Below are positions 5,630 to 13,619 of a stretch of DNA of 14,307 bases, piece by piece (position 1 is the stretch's first letter; the number at the start of each line of letters is the position of its first letter). The position numbers were made by a program, and so were the translations under genes. Where the stretch lies: NCBI GenBank assembly GCA_003854995.1, contig RQOI01000144.1:1-14307 (forward strand), given 5' to 3'. Under the pieces are notes generated by a model. It was not told where the DNA came from. It searched no databases and saw only the letters and a program-made list of their open reading frames with translations. The stretch is from Candidatus Zhuqueibacterota bacterium (GTDB lineage: Bacteria; Zhuqueibacterota; Zhuqueibacteria; Residuimicrobiales; Krinioviventaceae).

Positions 5630-6894
5630 TGATGCTGTAACAACAGCGAAGACACTTCACTCTCGCTGACGATCGTTGGCGAGGGAATGGGTATGATGAA
5701 TTCACCGCCGTTCTGATAATAGAGACATTGCTGGCTGATGATCTCTTTGGCAAAATTCCAGGCAAGGATGAGGACATAGTCCGGCATATCATCCAGCAGC
5801 TTACTCGTCGAATAGATCGGCAGATGGTTTCCGTTCATATAGCGTCCGTGCTTGACCGGATTTAAATCGACGATATAATCCAGGATTGATCTGTCAACTT
5901 GGCAATAATTCAGCAACACAGAGGCTTTTGCCGCAGCGCCATATCCGACGATCCTTTTGCCATGTTCTTTCAGATCGAGCAGCAAAGTCTTCAGCGAACG
6001 CTTCACGCGCTCCACATCGTCAGCAAACTTGTCGTATGATGAAATTCGACCGATTCCACGGCCACTCTCATAATAGAGTGCGGATCGAACCGAGTTGTGA
6101 ACATTTTCGAATGGTTCGACGAACAATCGCACAGAACCACCATGGATTCTGACCGGCTCAACGTGATTCAGATACAATCCACAACTCTTGAAAAGATGAT
6201 CCAGCGCCGTGACCGAAAAATAGCACAGATTTTGATGGTAAATGGTATCAAACTCGACATTGTCAATCAAATCGAGGAGATAGGGAACCTCCAGGACCGC
6301 GAGGCCGTCGCTTTTCAGCAACATGCGGATCCCATCGACAAAGCCTCGCAGGTCATCCACATAAGGCAGGACGTTGTTGGCAAGAAAGACATCGGCTTGT
6401 TTCCCCTGGCTGCGGAGCTCCAGCGCCAGCTCTCTGTCAAAAAATGTATTGAGCGTATTGATGCCGCATTTCATGGCTTTTTCAGCCGGACCTTCGGCCG
6501 GATCAATGCCCAATACGGGAATCCCGCTCTCGACAAAGTTTTTCAGCATATAGCCGTCATTGCTCGCCGCTTCAATGACGAAACTCTTTTCGTTCAAATT
6601 TTTCTTTTCAATGATGGATTGCGAACTCTTTCTGAAATGGTTCAACAACGCCGGCGACACGGATGAATAATAGGCATAATCCCGACAAAATAAAATCTCC
6701 GCCGGTACGGTGGCATTGATCTGAACGAGAGAACATCTCGGGCAAAAGACCAGCACGACCGGCGCAGTGATTTCCTCTTCTGTCAATTGATCTTCCCACA
6801 GAAAGGTGTCGGCCAGCGTCGTGTCCCCCAAATCCAAAATGGTCTCCAGATGTTCATACCCGCAGGAGCGACATTCATGGATAATTTTATGCAT
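5626..6894 (-). CDS. Three-domain sugar methyltransferase paralogue with altered catalytic motif (YHQN)
   Basis: Same architecture as the methyltransferase at 3140-4384: 422 residues, zinc-binding Cys8, Cys11, Cys51 and Cys54, YAYYSS, SAM motif EAASNDGYML (108-117), FDTIYHQNLCYF block, IHGGSVR and a C-terminal domain beginning near GYGAAAKASVLLNY. SAM and zinc sites look intact, so it should fold and bind SAM. The catalytic YHEH of the family is YHQN here: Gln221 replaces Glu and Asn222 replaces the base His. The position matching TcaB9 His181 is Tyr178. It therefore either uses another base, methylates a different atom or has another role. The ATG at 6894 follows GGGG by 7 bases. It begins 63 bases after the glycosyltransferase gene. 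The family is certain; the reaction is uncertain. Confidence 0.85.
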   Translation of the reverse strand: MHKIIHECRSCGYEHLETILDLGDTTLADTFLWEDQLTEEEITAPVVLVFCPRCSLVQINATVPAEILFCRDYAYYSSVSPALLNHFRKSSQSIIEKKNLNEKSFVIEAASNDGYMLKNFVESGIPVLGIDPAEGPAEKAMKCGINTLNTFFDRELALELRSQGKQADVFLANNVLPYVDDLRGFVDGIRMLLKSDGLAVLEVPYLLDLIDNVEFDTIYHQNLCYFSVTALDHLFKSCGLYLNHVEPVRIHGGSVRLFVEPFENVHNSVRSALYYESGRGIGRISSYDKFADDVERVKRSLKTLLLDLKEHGKRIVGYGAAAKASVLLNYCQVDRSILDYIVDLNPVKHGRYMNGNHLPIYSTSKLLDDMPDYVLILAWNFAKEIISQQCLYYQNGGEFIIPIPSPTIVSESEVSSLLLQHQ

Positions 6895-6947
6895 CGTCGT
6901 ACCCCGATGAATCGAAATGTGAAAATCCAGCGATGAGCTGTCGGCTG

Positions 6948-6957
6948 CTATCGATAG
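6948..6957. repeat. 10-bp perfect palindrome CTATCGATAG
   Basis: It lies directly after the glycosyltransferase stop codon in the 63-base gap before the methyltransferase. It is too short to be a terminator and has no T-tract. It may be chance; the remainder of this gap shows only the GGGG ribosome-binding site of the next gene. Confidence 0.3.
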
Positions 6958-8154
6958 TCATGCCATGGTGTGCGGCATCGCGAGCAACTCATCAAAGACG
7001 GCCAGATTGCGATCCCAGTCGAATTTTTGCCTGATGAAATTCAGGGCGTTTTCGCGCAGCCGGCCGGCTGTCCCTCGATCGGTCAACAGAGTCAAGATCT
7101 GACTCACAAACTCCTCTGGAGTATCGGCGACGAGCAGCTCTTGCGCCGGCGTCGCGCCGATGCCTCGCGCCGAACCGCGACTGGAAATGACGGGGACGCC
7201 ATGGGCCATGGCCTCCAGTATCTTTGTCTGCATGCCTCTGGCGATGCGTATGGGCGCCACAAAAGCGCCGGCGCTGAAGAGGTAGGGCGCCACTTCCGGC
7301 ACAAAACCGGTCACGAAAACCCCGTCCGACGGGCTGTGCAGTTCTTGCACAGCGTCGACTGGATTCTTGCCGACAATATAGAAAGAAAGATCAGGTCGCG
7401 CCCGGCGCAGCATTTTCCAGACATGGTCGACAAACCAGCACACTCCATCGACATTTGGCAGATAGTCCATGACCCCGGTGAAGACGATATTGGGCGTCAT
7501 GATATCAGGTGCGCTCACTTTTTTCGGCATCGCGGCCAGGGTGACGCCATTGCTCATCACCTTGACTTTATCTTCATAGCCATTGACATCAAAGAGTCTC
7601 TTCTCTTCCGGACTGATGAGGAGGATATGATCGAAGGACGAGACAAGGCGCTTCTCATAGTGGCGCAGACGCCGGCTTTCAATGGCGAAAATCCAGGATT
7701 TTGGCGCCGAGGTGTACTCGGCATACTGGGCAAATTTTGCCGAGTCCAGATCGCAAAAATCAATGATTCGCATCGGAATTTTCAAGTCAATGGCATATGC
7801 GGCCATTGAGGATGAAAAAACAATAGCTGCATCAAACTGTTCCCGCGCCGCGAGGGTGTCAATTTTTGCCTTGAGCTCACTCGACCAAAAGGCGCCGACA
7901 GAGAGCGGTCGGCTGCTGCAGGCGCTTTTCATCAGGTTGACCCATCGGCTGGTCGTAGAGATGTCCTGCGCGGTCATGGCATAACCAAGAGAAGTCAGTT
8001 CGCGCACGGCCGACCGGTCATCGTCATTGTCCACCGGTACGGCAACATGGACATTGTGTTTTTTGCGCAGATATTGCAGTTCGTGAAATGAACGTATTTT
8101 GTCCCCCTTGTTGGGCGGGAACGGAACTCGATGCGCGATGAACAATAGTTTCAC
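6958..8154 (-). CDS. GT4-type glycosyltransferase of the XrtA/PEP-CTERM exopolysaccharide type (TIGR03087-like)
   Basis: Cytoplasmic or membrane-associated GT-B glycosyltransferase of 398 residues, expected to add one sugar to the lipid-linked repeat unit. The N-terminus (LLFIAHRVPFPPNKGDKIRS) is the hallmark of the TIGR03087 family found beside exosortase systems. The donor-binding domain has FTGVMDYLPNVDG near 226-238, FYIVGKNP near 258-265, VTGFVPEVAPYL near 281-292 and ARGMQTKILEAMAHGVPVIS (305-324). In the latter the first Glu of the GT4 EX7E motif is Arg306, as I recall being normal in this family. Translation starts at GTG, 8 bases after the FemAB-like gene, with AGGAG overlapping that gene's stop. 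It is the only glycosyltransferase in the window, so others must lie elsewhere. Donor and acceptor are unknown. Confidence 0.88.
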   Translation of the reverse strand: MKLLFIAHRVPFPPNKGDKIRSFHELQYLRKKHNVHVAVPVDNDDDRSAVRELTSLGYAMTAQDISTTSRWVNLMKSACSSRPLSVGAFWSSELKAKIDTLAAREQFDAAIVFSSSMAAYAIDLKIPMRIIDFCDLDSAKFAQYAEYTSAPKSWIFAIESRRLRHYEKRLVSSFDHILLISPEEKRLFDVNGYEDKVKVMSNGVTLAAMPKKVSAPDIMTPNIVFTGVMDYLPNVDGVCWFVDHVWKMLRRARPDLSFYIVGKNPVDAVQELHSPSDGVFVTGFVPEVAPYLFSAGAFVAPIRIARGMQTKILEAMAHGVPVISSRGSARGIGATPAQELLVADTPEEFVSQILTLLTDRGTAGRLRENALNFIRQKFDWDRNLAVFDELLAMPHTMA

Positions 8155-8159
8155 TTTTT

Positions 8160-8164
8160 CTCCT
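8160..8164 (-). promoter_or_regulatory. Shine-Dalgarno AGGAG overlapping the upstream stop codon
   Basis: AGGAG sits 5 bases before the GTG start of the glycosyltransferase and shares two bases with the FemAB-like gene's TAG (8163-8165). It supports the GTG start and suggests translational coupling. Confidence 0.7.
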
Positions 8165-9194
8165 AGGGGAACATCTTGACCACATGCGGCCCAACGATCT
8201 TGGTGACAGGCAGTGGCAGCCTTTTCCAGATATTCAGCGCCTTCGCATATTTTGGATTCGTCTGATTCCTGTTCGGCAGATCTTTGCCATTTCGCAGGTA
8301 AAACTGGTACGGCAAGTTCATCGGCTCAAAACCCATATGCTTTTTAAAGCTGGCGGGACCTGTGCCGATCTTGCTGCGACCAAAATCGAATGTACGATAG
8401 CCGCGCTCTCTGGCATCCTCCATCAGTGCCAGATACATGAGATTATGCGGTGCGACGGATTTGACATCAGAGAGCATGCCGCTATAGTATGGCAAAACCG
8501 TGTCCTTGTGATAAAAGCTCATGACGCCGGCAATGACTTTGTCCTGATCGTAAACATACAGAATCGATGCCTTGTCTTGCAGCACCTCCAGACATGTTTG
8601 AAATAATTTTTTAGGGAAAACGGGGGTGCCGAATTTCCTGACCGAAACGGCATAGATATTATAAAAAGTATCAACGTCGTCTCGATCCATTCTAGTCGTC
8701 AGGCCATTGCTGCGACCCTTGCGAACCATGCGTCGCGCTTCTTTTGGCAGCTGTTCATAGATATCTTGAACGCGCTCCGGCATTTCTTTGACAAACGTGA
8801 CGTATAAAGAATCCCTGGTTGTCAATTCCGGGATATCTATTGGGGTGAAATGGCGTAATTCCACAAATTCAGCGCCGAGGCGTTCCGCCTTTTCCTTGCA
8901 GGCAGCGTAAAGCGCATCGCGCGCGACCGTCGTCGCTGCCAGTATGCCTCCATAGACGGCAAAGGGGGTCGAGATCAGCGCATTGCCCGAGAAGAGCCCC
9001 TTGACATGAAAAAGCGGCAAGACACCCTGAATCACCGCATCCTTTTCGGCAAAGAGGTAAAGACTCGCAAAGTTAAAGGTTCGTTCAATGATTTCTTTCC
9101 ACTCTGTTCGGTGAAAAAAAGTAGCTGCAGGGCTCGAATCGACAAAAGAATTCCAGCGATCTGCATCGCAGGGTGTGAGTGTGTGAATGTTCAT
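8163..9194 (-). CDS. FemAB family XrtA/PEP-CTERM-associated protein (TIGR03019-like)
   Basis: A 343-residue protein with two GNAT-like halves, related to FemAB aminoacyltransferases and the Acetyltransf_6 domain. The N-terminal FFHRTEWKEIIERTF motif, LPKEARRMVRKG in the middle, and FDFGRSKIGTGPASFKKHMGF in the C-terminal half fit the subfamily that co-occurs with exosortase A exopolysaccharide loci. Members are thought to transfer an acyl or aminoacyl group, but no reaction is established for this group that I can state with confidence; modification of the glycan is an inference. No signal peptide or transmembrane segment is evident. The ATG at 9194 has only a weak ribosome-binding sequence and lies 29 bases after the deacetylase stop, so expression probably depends on coupling. 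It sits between the deacetylase and the glycosyltransferase, the usual company of this family. Confidence 0.88.
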   Translation of the reverse strand: MNIHTLTPCDADRWNSFVDSSPAATFFHRTEWKEIIERTFNFASLYLFAEKDAVIQGVLPLFHVKGLFSGNALISTPFAVYGGILAATTVARDALYAACKEKAERLGAEFVELRHFTPIDIPELTTRDSLYVTFVKEMPERVQDIYEQLPKEARRMVRKGRSNGLTTRMDRDDVDTFYNIYAVSVRKFGTPVFPKKLFQTCLEVLQDKASILYVYDQDKVIAGVMSFYHKDTVLPYYSGMLSDVKSVAPHNLMYLALMEDARERGYRTFDFGRSKIGTGPASFKKHMGFEPMNLPYQFYLRNGKDLPNRNQTNPKYAKALNIWKRLPLPVTKIVGPHVVKMFP

Positions 9195-9223
9195 GATCTA
9201 TCTGACAGGGGAATGGGTGAGCT

Positions 9224-10081
9224 CTACCACTCTGGCCATGTTTTATCAATGGTGGTTTTGTCAATGACGTCCTGAAGCTTTGAGAACGGAAATTTCGCCA
9301 GCAGAGCGCACAGTTTTTCTTCAGTCTGGTCAATATTGTTATAGTGCAGAAATCGATCCATCATCTTTGCCGGGACGCGCGGCTGAAACTGATCAATTTC
9401 CCAGGGATGAAAATAGATGACAGCGGGCCTGCCCGCGTCATTGATGACTTTGATGCTTTTCTCCAGAAACCAGAGCGGGAACATTCGCAAATATCCGCCG
9501 CCGGCAATCGGAAAGGATCGATCAGCCACGCGGCGCGTGGCCAGCGGGCATTCCACCAGATTGCCGCTGCCGTTCAAGGAGACGTAGAAAAATTCTTTGG
9601 GTGATTGAATGCCGCCATAGAGATCGTGCTTGACCGGAAAAAGACTGGAATCGACATCAATGCCGTGGTCTTTTAAAATCTCAAAAGCCCACAAACTATT
9701 ATAGTTGATGGAAAAAGAGGGAGCGCGATAGGAGTGAATGGGCACTGTCGCCACATCGCGTAAAAGTTTCAAAGACAGGCTCAGATCTTGTTCGAATTCT
9801 TTCGGGCTCATATCATAGACGAGTTGATGCCCGTATCCATGCGTGCCGATATCATGACCACGTTCCTCGATCATGCGCACGACTTCCGGATGGCGTTCGG
9901 CAATCCAACCAAGGATGAAAAATGTAGCCCGGATATTGAAATTCTGCAATATGGTTAAAACGCGCGCCACACTGGGAAGCACTCTTGATTCAAGATTCGG
10001 CCATTCGTCACGTTTTATCTGTTTTCGAAATCGGGAGACGTGAAACCATTCTTCGACATCAATTGTAATGGCGTTTAACAT
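9224..10081 (-). CDS. XrtA-type polysaccharide deacetylase (NodB fold plus DUF3473; TIGR03006-like)
   Basis: Carbohydrate esterase 4 family enzyme of 285 residues, expected to remove N-acetyl groups from the glycan or a precursor. It opens with NAITIDVEEWFHVSRF, close to the subgroup form, where Asp8 is the catalytic base. GTHGYGH (79-85) gives metal ligands His81 and His85, SYRAPSFSI (118-125) is motif 3, and IYFHPWEID (222-230) holds the late catalytic His225. The segment from about 230 matches the DUF3473 extension. There is no signal peptide, so it may act in the cytoplasm, as is common in this group. A GAAGG Shine-Dalgarno overlaps the kinase stop codon and supports the ATG at 10081. It could work in sequence with the PIG-L deacetylase at the far end of the operon, on different substrates. 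Confidence 0.92.
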   Translation of the reverse strand: MLNAITIDVEEWFHVSRFRKQIKRDEWPNLESRVLPSVARVLTILQNFNIRATFFILGWIAERHPEVVRMIEERGHDIGTHGYGHQLVYDMSPKEFEQDLSLSLKLLRDVATVPIHSYRAPSFSINYNSLWAFEILKDHGIDVDSSLFPVKHDLYGGIQSPKEFFYVSLNGSGNLVECPLATRRVADRSFPIAGGGYLRMFPLWFLEKSIKVINDAGRPAVIYFHPWEIDQFQPRVPAKMMDRFLHYNNIDQTEEKLCALLAKFPFSKLQDVIDKTTIDKTWPEW

Positions 10082-10087
10082 GATAAA

Positions 10088-10092
10088 CCTTC
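10088..10092 (-). promoter_or_regulatory. Shine-Dalgarno GAAGG overlapping the kinase stop codon
   Basis: GAAGG lies 6 bases before the deacetylase ATG and shares two bases with the TGA (10091-10093) of the kinase gene. It fixes the start and implies coupling. Confidence 0.65.
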
Positions 10093-10840
10093 ACACGCTA
10101 GCTTCTTTTGCTGTCGCCGTTTCTTTTTCATCTTTGCTGCTCTGTTTGTACTTTTTGCCATAGTAGCTATAATTATAATAATAGGGCATCACGTTCATTG
10201 AATTATTGATGATCGCACCCACTATTTTTTCACTTCTTTCGCCGAGCATTTCAATGGCGTGCTTGACCATTTTTTTCTTGCTGTGTCCCGCTTTCATCAC
10301 CAGATAAATGCCATCAACGACATCCGAGATGATGAGGGGATCACTGACCGGGATGATGGGCGGAGAGTCGAGAATGATGATATCAAACTGAGAGCGCAGT
10401 GAACTGATCAATGCCTGCAGCGGCGCCGTCGCCATGAGCTCCGAGGTTTTCTCGGTGGATTTGCCCGCAGTGATGATCTTCAGCAGGGGGATGGCGGTGT
10501 CTCGCACAAGATCCTCCACACCGATCCTGTTTTCAAAATATTCGGCCAAGCCATTTTCCTGCGGCAAATCGAACAGCTTGTTGATGCGCGGTCGATGGAG
10601 ATCACAATCGACAAGCAATGTTTTGATCCGACGATTATGGGCATGCGTCAACGATAGAAAAGAAGAGATAGTGCTCTTGCCCTCGCCCAGATTGGCACTC
10701 GTCACCATAAAAATTTTGCGCTTTTTCCACTCGGCATTGTTGTACAGGCGATGTTCAAGTCGCCTGAATTCCACTGCCTCAGCAGAATCGTGAAACGAAT
10801 CTGCTCTTTTCTTCATATTTTTTGTCGAGATTTTATTCAT
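10091..10840 (-). CDS. CpsD/CapB-type BY-kinase (cytoplasmic tyrosine autokinase)
   Basis: Stand-alone bacterial tyrosine kinase, 249 residues, that controls chain length and export by cycling between phosphorylated and dephosphorylated oligomers with its membrane partner, the Wzz-like protein encoded just upstream. Walker A is NLGEGKST (50-57), Walker A' LLVDCDLHRP (75-84) and Walker B IIILDSPP (154-161). TAGKSTEKTSELM (124-136) is the usual following block. An N-terminal EFRRLEHRL segment (24-32) resembles the oligomerisation motif of CapB. The C-terminal tail carries seven tyrosines within 220-231 (YYYNYSYYGKKY), the autophosphorylation cluster, then a Lys/Glu-rich end. The start has no good Shine-Dalgarno; Met9 is an alternative. 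In XrtA loci the matching family is TIGR03018; a generic CpsD label fits equally. Confidence 0.92.
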   Translation of the reverse strand: MNKISTKNMKKRADSFHDSAEAVEFRRLEHRLYNNAEWKKRKIFMVTSANLGEGKSTISSFLSLTHAHNRRIKTLLVDCDLHRPRINKLFDLPQENGLAEYFENRIGVEDLVRDTAIPLLKIITAGKSTEKTSELMATAPLQALISSLRSQFDIIILDSPPIIPVSDPLIISDVVDGIYLVMKAGHSKKKMVKHAIEMLGERSEKIVGAIINNSMNVMPYYYNYSYYGKKYKQSSKDEKETATAKEASV

Positions 10841-10873
10841 TTTTCATACTGCGATTTGTTCACTGATCATAAG

Positions 10874-12580
10874 CTATTCAAGATTATCCAATTGACCAAA
10901 GTCCAGCTGGCCCATACCGTCGAGTTGCGTATCTTCAGCAGGGCTCGTCTCGCCATCGGCTTTGGCTGCAAAGGAGATTTCCGCGTCAGAGTGACCATTG
11001 CTCGGCTTGCCGAGGAGCTTGTTCGATTGGCGAAATTCTCTGTAAAACGCTTCAAAAGACTGATTCATCTTGGGAATCGTTCCGAGGATCGTCAGGTTCA
11101 GGTTCTCCACATCATTCTCCGACCGAATCGTCTGATTGAGGAACTCGAGGATGATGACCAATCCGACGCCGAGGGCGACGCTGACTGCAAATGCGATGAG
11201 GACGAATATCTTTTTGCTGCCGCGCACCGGATAGATCGGCATTTGCGGCGGCACAATGATCTGATATTTAAACTCTGCCTCGGTGTTTTGAATGGCCTCC
11301 TGTATTTGTGTGCCGCGCGAATTTTCCAAAAAAGCCCTGTAGGTCCGACGATGCTGTTCGTACTCATCTTCCAGCTTTTGCCGCTCCAGATTGATCGCCG
11401 GCTGTGCAGCCGCTGATTTTATGGTGCTGTTCAGCACCTTGGAGATTACATCGAGTCGGCTCTTCAGAATCAGCAGATCGAAATTGCCCAGCGTATATTC
11501 GAATAGGGTGTTGCGCTGTTCCGCGTTATACTTTGGAAACGTGACATCAATCGCTCGGTTGATGATCCGATTGCTCTCAAGCCTGAGCAAATTCAACTCA
11601 TTGTTCAGCTGCATTTCGGCGCTGCCGCCGCTGTTGCCGCTGGACAATATCCGCTCATAATCGCTCTTTTTCTCCTGTACCTTGAGCTTCAGCGGCTCCA
11701 GCTCCTGTAATTCAGCAGCAAGTTTTTCGCTGACGTTTTTAGGTATCCGATTTTCCAGCAGCGCCAAGCGCTGAACGCGCTGCTCCAGGTTATCTTGGGT
11801 CTCTTCCTTTTGATTTTTCAATTGGACGAGCGTCTCACCCGAAATAGCGATCCCCTTCGCGCTTTCAGTTGCCGTTCGTTCGTTGAATTCGCGCAACTTT
11901 TCTTCGGCCTGATCCAGCTTTCGCTTATAAACAGCCAGCTGCTCAGCGCTGAATTGTTTGACGTCTTCGATGCCCCTGATGTCGCTTTGGCGAGATGTCT
12001 GGACAAACAGGTTGGTCATGAACTCAACCATCTCATACGCGATAATCGGGGATGTGTCTTGCACGGCAACATGAAATTGATCCGCACGATTCGACACCGA
12101 CACATTATACTTTGCTCGCAGATACGAGAGGATCGCTCTCTGCATGGCATCTTCACGAGTTATCCACGAAGCGCTGCCCATATAGCTCTGCGCATCAGCA
12201 AGAATTCTCGGATGTTCATGCAAATTGAATTTATCAGCAATTTTGTTCAGATAATCAGGGCTGACAACTTTGCGCAGCAATTGCTCACGACGGAGTTGAT
12301 AATCCAGATCTCTCGTCCTACCGGTCAGGCCGCCAAGTGACGAATTCAACAGCGTATTTGACTCAATGGCGATTGTCGCGCCGACCTCGTAAACAGGCTT
12401 GATGGACAGCATGGCAAAGACAGCAGCAGCCAGCGTGATCACCGACGTGATGCCGATGAGCATCCACTTTCGACGCCACAGTTTGAGCCAATACTCCATC
12501 AGATCAATCTGCGGGGTTGAATTGACTGACTTTACAAGCTGTGCTCCGTTTTTGTTACTATCGTTCATGACATGTGCCAT
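10874..12580 (-). CDS. Wzz/GNVR-type polysaccharide chain-length determinant (co-polymerase)
   Basis: Inner-membrane polysaccharide co-polymerase of 568 residues, setting chain length and activating the separate tyrosine kinase. A short cytoplasmic N-terminus (DLMEYWLKLWRRKW) precedes TM1 (about 39-60), then a long periplasmic part with Wzz domain and Gln/Glu/Lys-rich coiled coil (roughly 200-430), then the Pro-rich PPQMPIYPVRGS (444-455) and TM2 (about 457-480). The 83-residue cytoplasmic tail after TM2 has no kinase domain; it ends in TQLDGMGQLDFGQLDNLE, with QLD three times. Such tails contact and activate BY-kinases in two-component systems such as CapA/CapB; applying that here is inference. 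It begins 10 bases after the exporter gene. Neither the first ATG nor the ATG four codons later has a clear Shine-Dalgarno. Confidence 0.92.
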   Translation of the reverse strand: MAHVMNDSNKNGAQLVKSVNSTPQIDLMEYWLKLWRRKWMLIGITSVITLAAAVFAMLSIKPVYEVGATIAIESNTLLNSSLGGLTGRTRDLDYQLRREQLLRKVVSPDYLNKIADKFNLHEHPRILADAQSYMGSASWITREDAMQRAILSYLRAKYNVSVSNRADQFHVAVQDTSPIIAYEMVEFMTNLFVQTSRQSDIRGIEDVKQFSAEQLAVYKRKLDQAEEKLREFNERTATESAKGIAISGETLVQLKNQKEETQDNLEQRVQRLALLENRIPKNVSEKLAAELQELEPLKLKVQEKKSDYERILSSGNSGGSAEMQLNNELNLLRLESNRIINRAIDVTFPKYNAEQRNTLFEYTLGNFDLLILKSRLDVISKVLNSTIKSAAAQPAINLERQKLEDEYEQHRRTYRAFLENSRGTQIQEAIQNTEAEFKYQIIVPPQMPIYPVRGSKKIFVLIAFAVSVALGVGLVIILEFLNQTIRSENDVENLNLTILGTIPKMNQSFEAFYREFRQSNKLLGKPSNGHSDAEISFAAKADGETSPAEDTQLDGMGQLDFGQLDNLE

Positions 12581-12590
12581 AGTTTTAGCA

Positions 12591-13619
12591 TTATATAAAT
12601 GTAGAGACCACTATCGTCGTGCCGACATAGAGCAGAGTTGACAAGAGCGTGCTCAAGGTTGAGAGAAAAGCGCTTTCCTTTTGTGGAACATAAATGGCAT
12701 CGCCTGAATGAACCTGCAACGGCAGCGGATAGGCTCTGCTGATGTATTTATTCATGTCAATGATGGCGACCTCCGCTTGCTGCACACCACGAAAGTAGAG
12801 ACGCACCTGCTTCAAATCAGCTTTTTCAGAAGGACCGCCGGCCATGATGATGGCTTCCAGCAAATCCATGTTCTTTTGCACGCTGAACGTGCCCGGAGTC
12901 GTCACTGCTCCCCATACATAGATCACCGACCGCTGTTGCAGGGGCGAGGAGACAGTCGCCGCTTGCCCGGCGCCTTTCCCGGCGTTCTCAGTCGATGAGA
13001 TATTGATCGTATCGCCAGGGTGAATCTCAGGCAAGGAGGAGAGATCGCCGGCTTCCAGAGCGCGCGCGAGATCAACGTAAATGATCTGTCCCTTTTCATC
13101 TTTGCCACTGCGTACGACGGCGACATTATCCAATTGCGCCGTTGTCGTGGGACCGCCGGCTTCAAGAACGATCTGCCAGATGTTTGGTATAGCTTCAAAA
13201 TTATACTTACCCGGCGTCAAAACGCCGCCTGTCACATAGACGACCTTGCTGCCATACTCTTTGACATTGACGGACACCTGAGTCACTTTGACATCCAGCA
13301 ACGAGATGCGTCCTTCGATCGTATCCCGGAGCTGGGTTGGCGTCAGGCCGTCGACCATAAGCGAACCAATGAGTGGAATCTCGATGGTTCCAGAAGCCGA
13401 AACCCGAGCTTCGACATTGAATTCAGGCTTTTGCCAAAAATTGATGGTCAGCAAATCTCCTGGACCAATGACATATTCACCGTCGGATGCGGAGGACTGC
13501 GAATGGCCCGGATCGATGAAAATCAGGAGCGCGAGGAGGGTGCAGGTCAAAACGTATGCAAATTTCTGATAGCCCATGATGCTTTTATACCCTGTTAAAG
13601 CTGACGATTCGTGATTCAT
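12591..13619 (-). CDS. SLBB/Poly_export outer-membrane polysaccharide export protein
   Basis: Wza-like (OPX) exporter of 342 residues forming the outer-membrane or periplasmic conduit for the glycan. A hydrophobic signal segment (about 20-36) ends near GHSQS, suggesting Sec export. The Poly_export domain follows (YVIGPGDLLTINFW, 49-62), then two SLBB domains: VVYVTGGVLTPGKYNF (127-141) to about 207, and VIYVWGAVTTPGTFSV (232-247) to about 312. No lipobox Cys is visible at the cleavage region, unlike Wza. The C-terminus (317-342) is a hydrophobic LST-repeat helix or strand (AFLSTLSTLLSTLLYVG) that may insert in the membrane. The ATG overlaps the stop of the FN3 gene (ATGA) and has AAGGA 8 bases upstream, so I prefer it to Met15, which lacks one. 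In XrtA loci the matching family is TIGR03027. Confidence 0.92.
   Translation of the reverse strand: MNHESSALTGYKSIMGYQKFAYVLTCTLLALLIFIDPGHSQSSASDGEYVIGPGDLLTINFWQKPEFNVEARVSASGTIEIPLIGSLMVDGLTPTQLRDTIEGRISLLDVKVTQVSVNVKEYGSKVVYVTGGVLTPGKYNFEAIPNIWQIVLEAGGPTTTAQLDNVAVVRSGKDEKGQIIYVDLARALEAGDLSSLPEIHPGDTINISSTENAGKGAGQAATVSSPLQQRSVIYVWGAVTTPGTFSVQKNMDLLEAIIMAGGPSEKADLKQVRLYFRGVQQAEVAIIDMNKYISRAYPLPLQVHSGDAIYVPQKESAFLSTLSTLLSTLLYVGTTIVVSTFI

Noticed and set aside
6970..7809. Plus-strand ORF opposite the glycosyltransferase gene (279 codons)
   Set aside because: His/Asp/Arg-rich translation with no family features, lying wholly over the glycosyltransferase gene; another antisense shadow.
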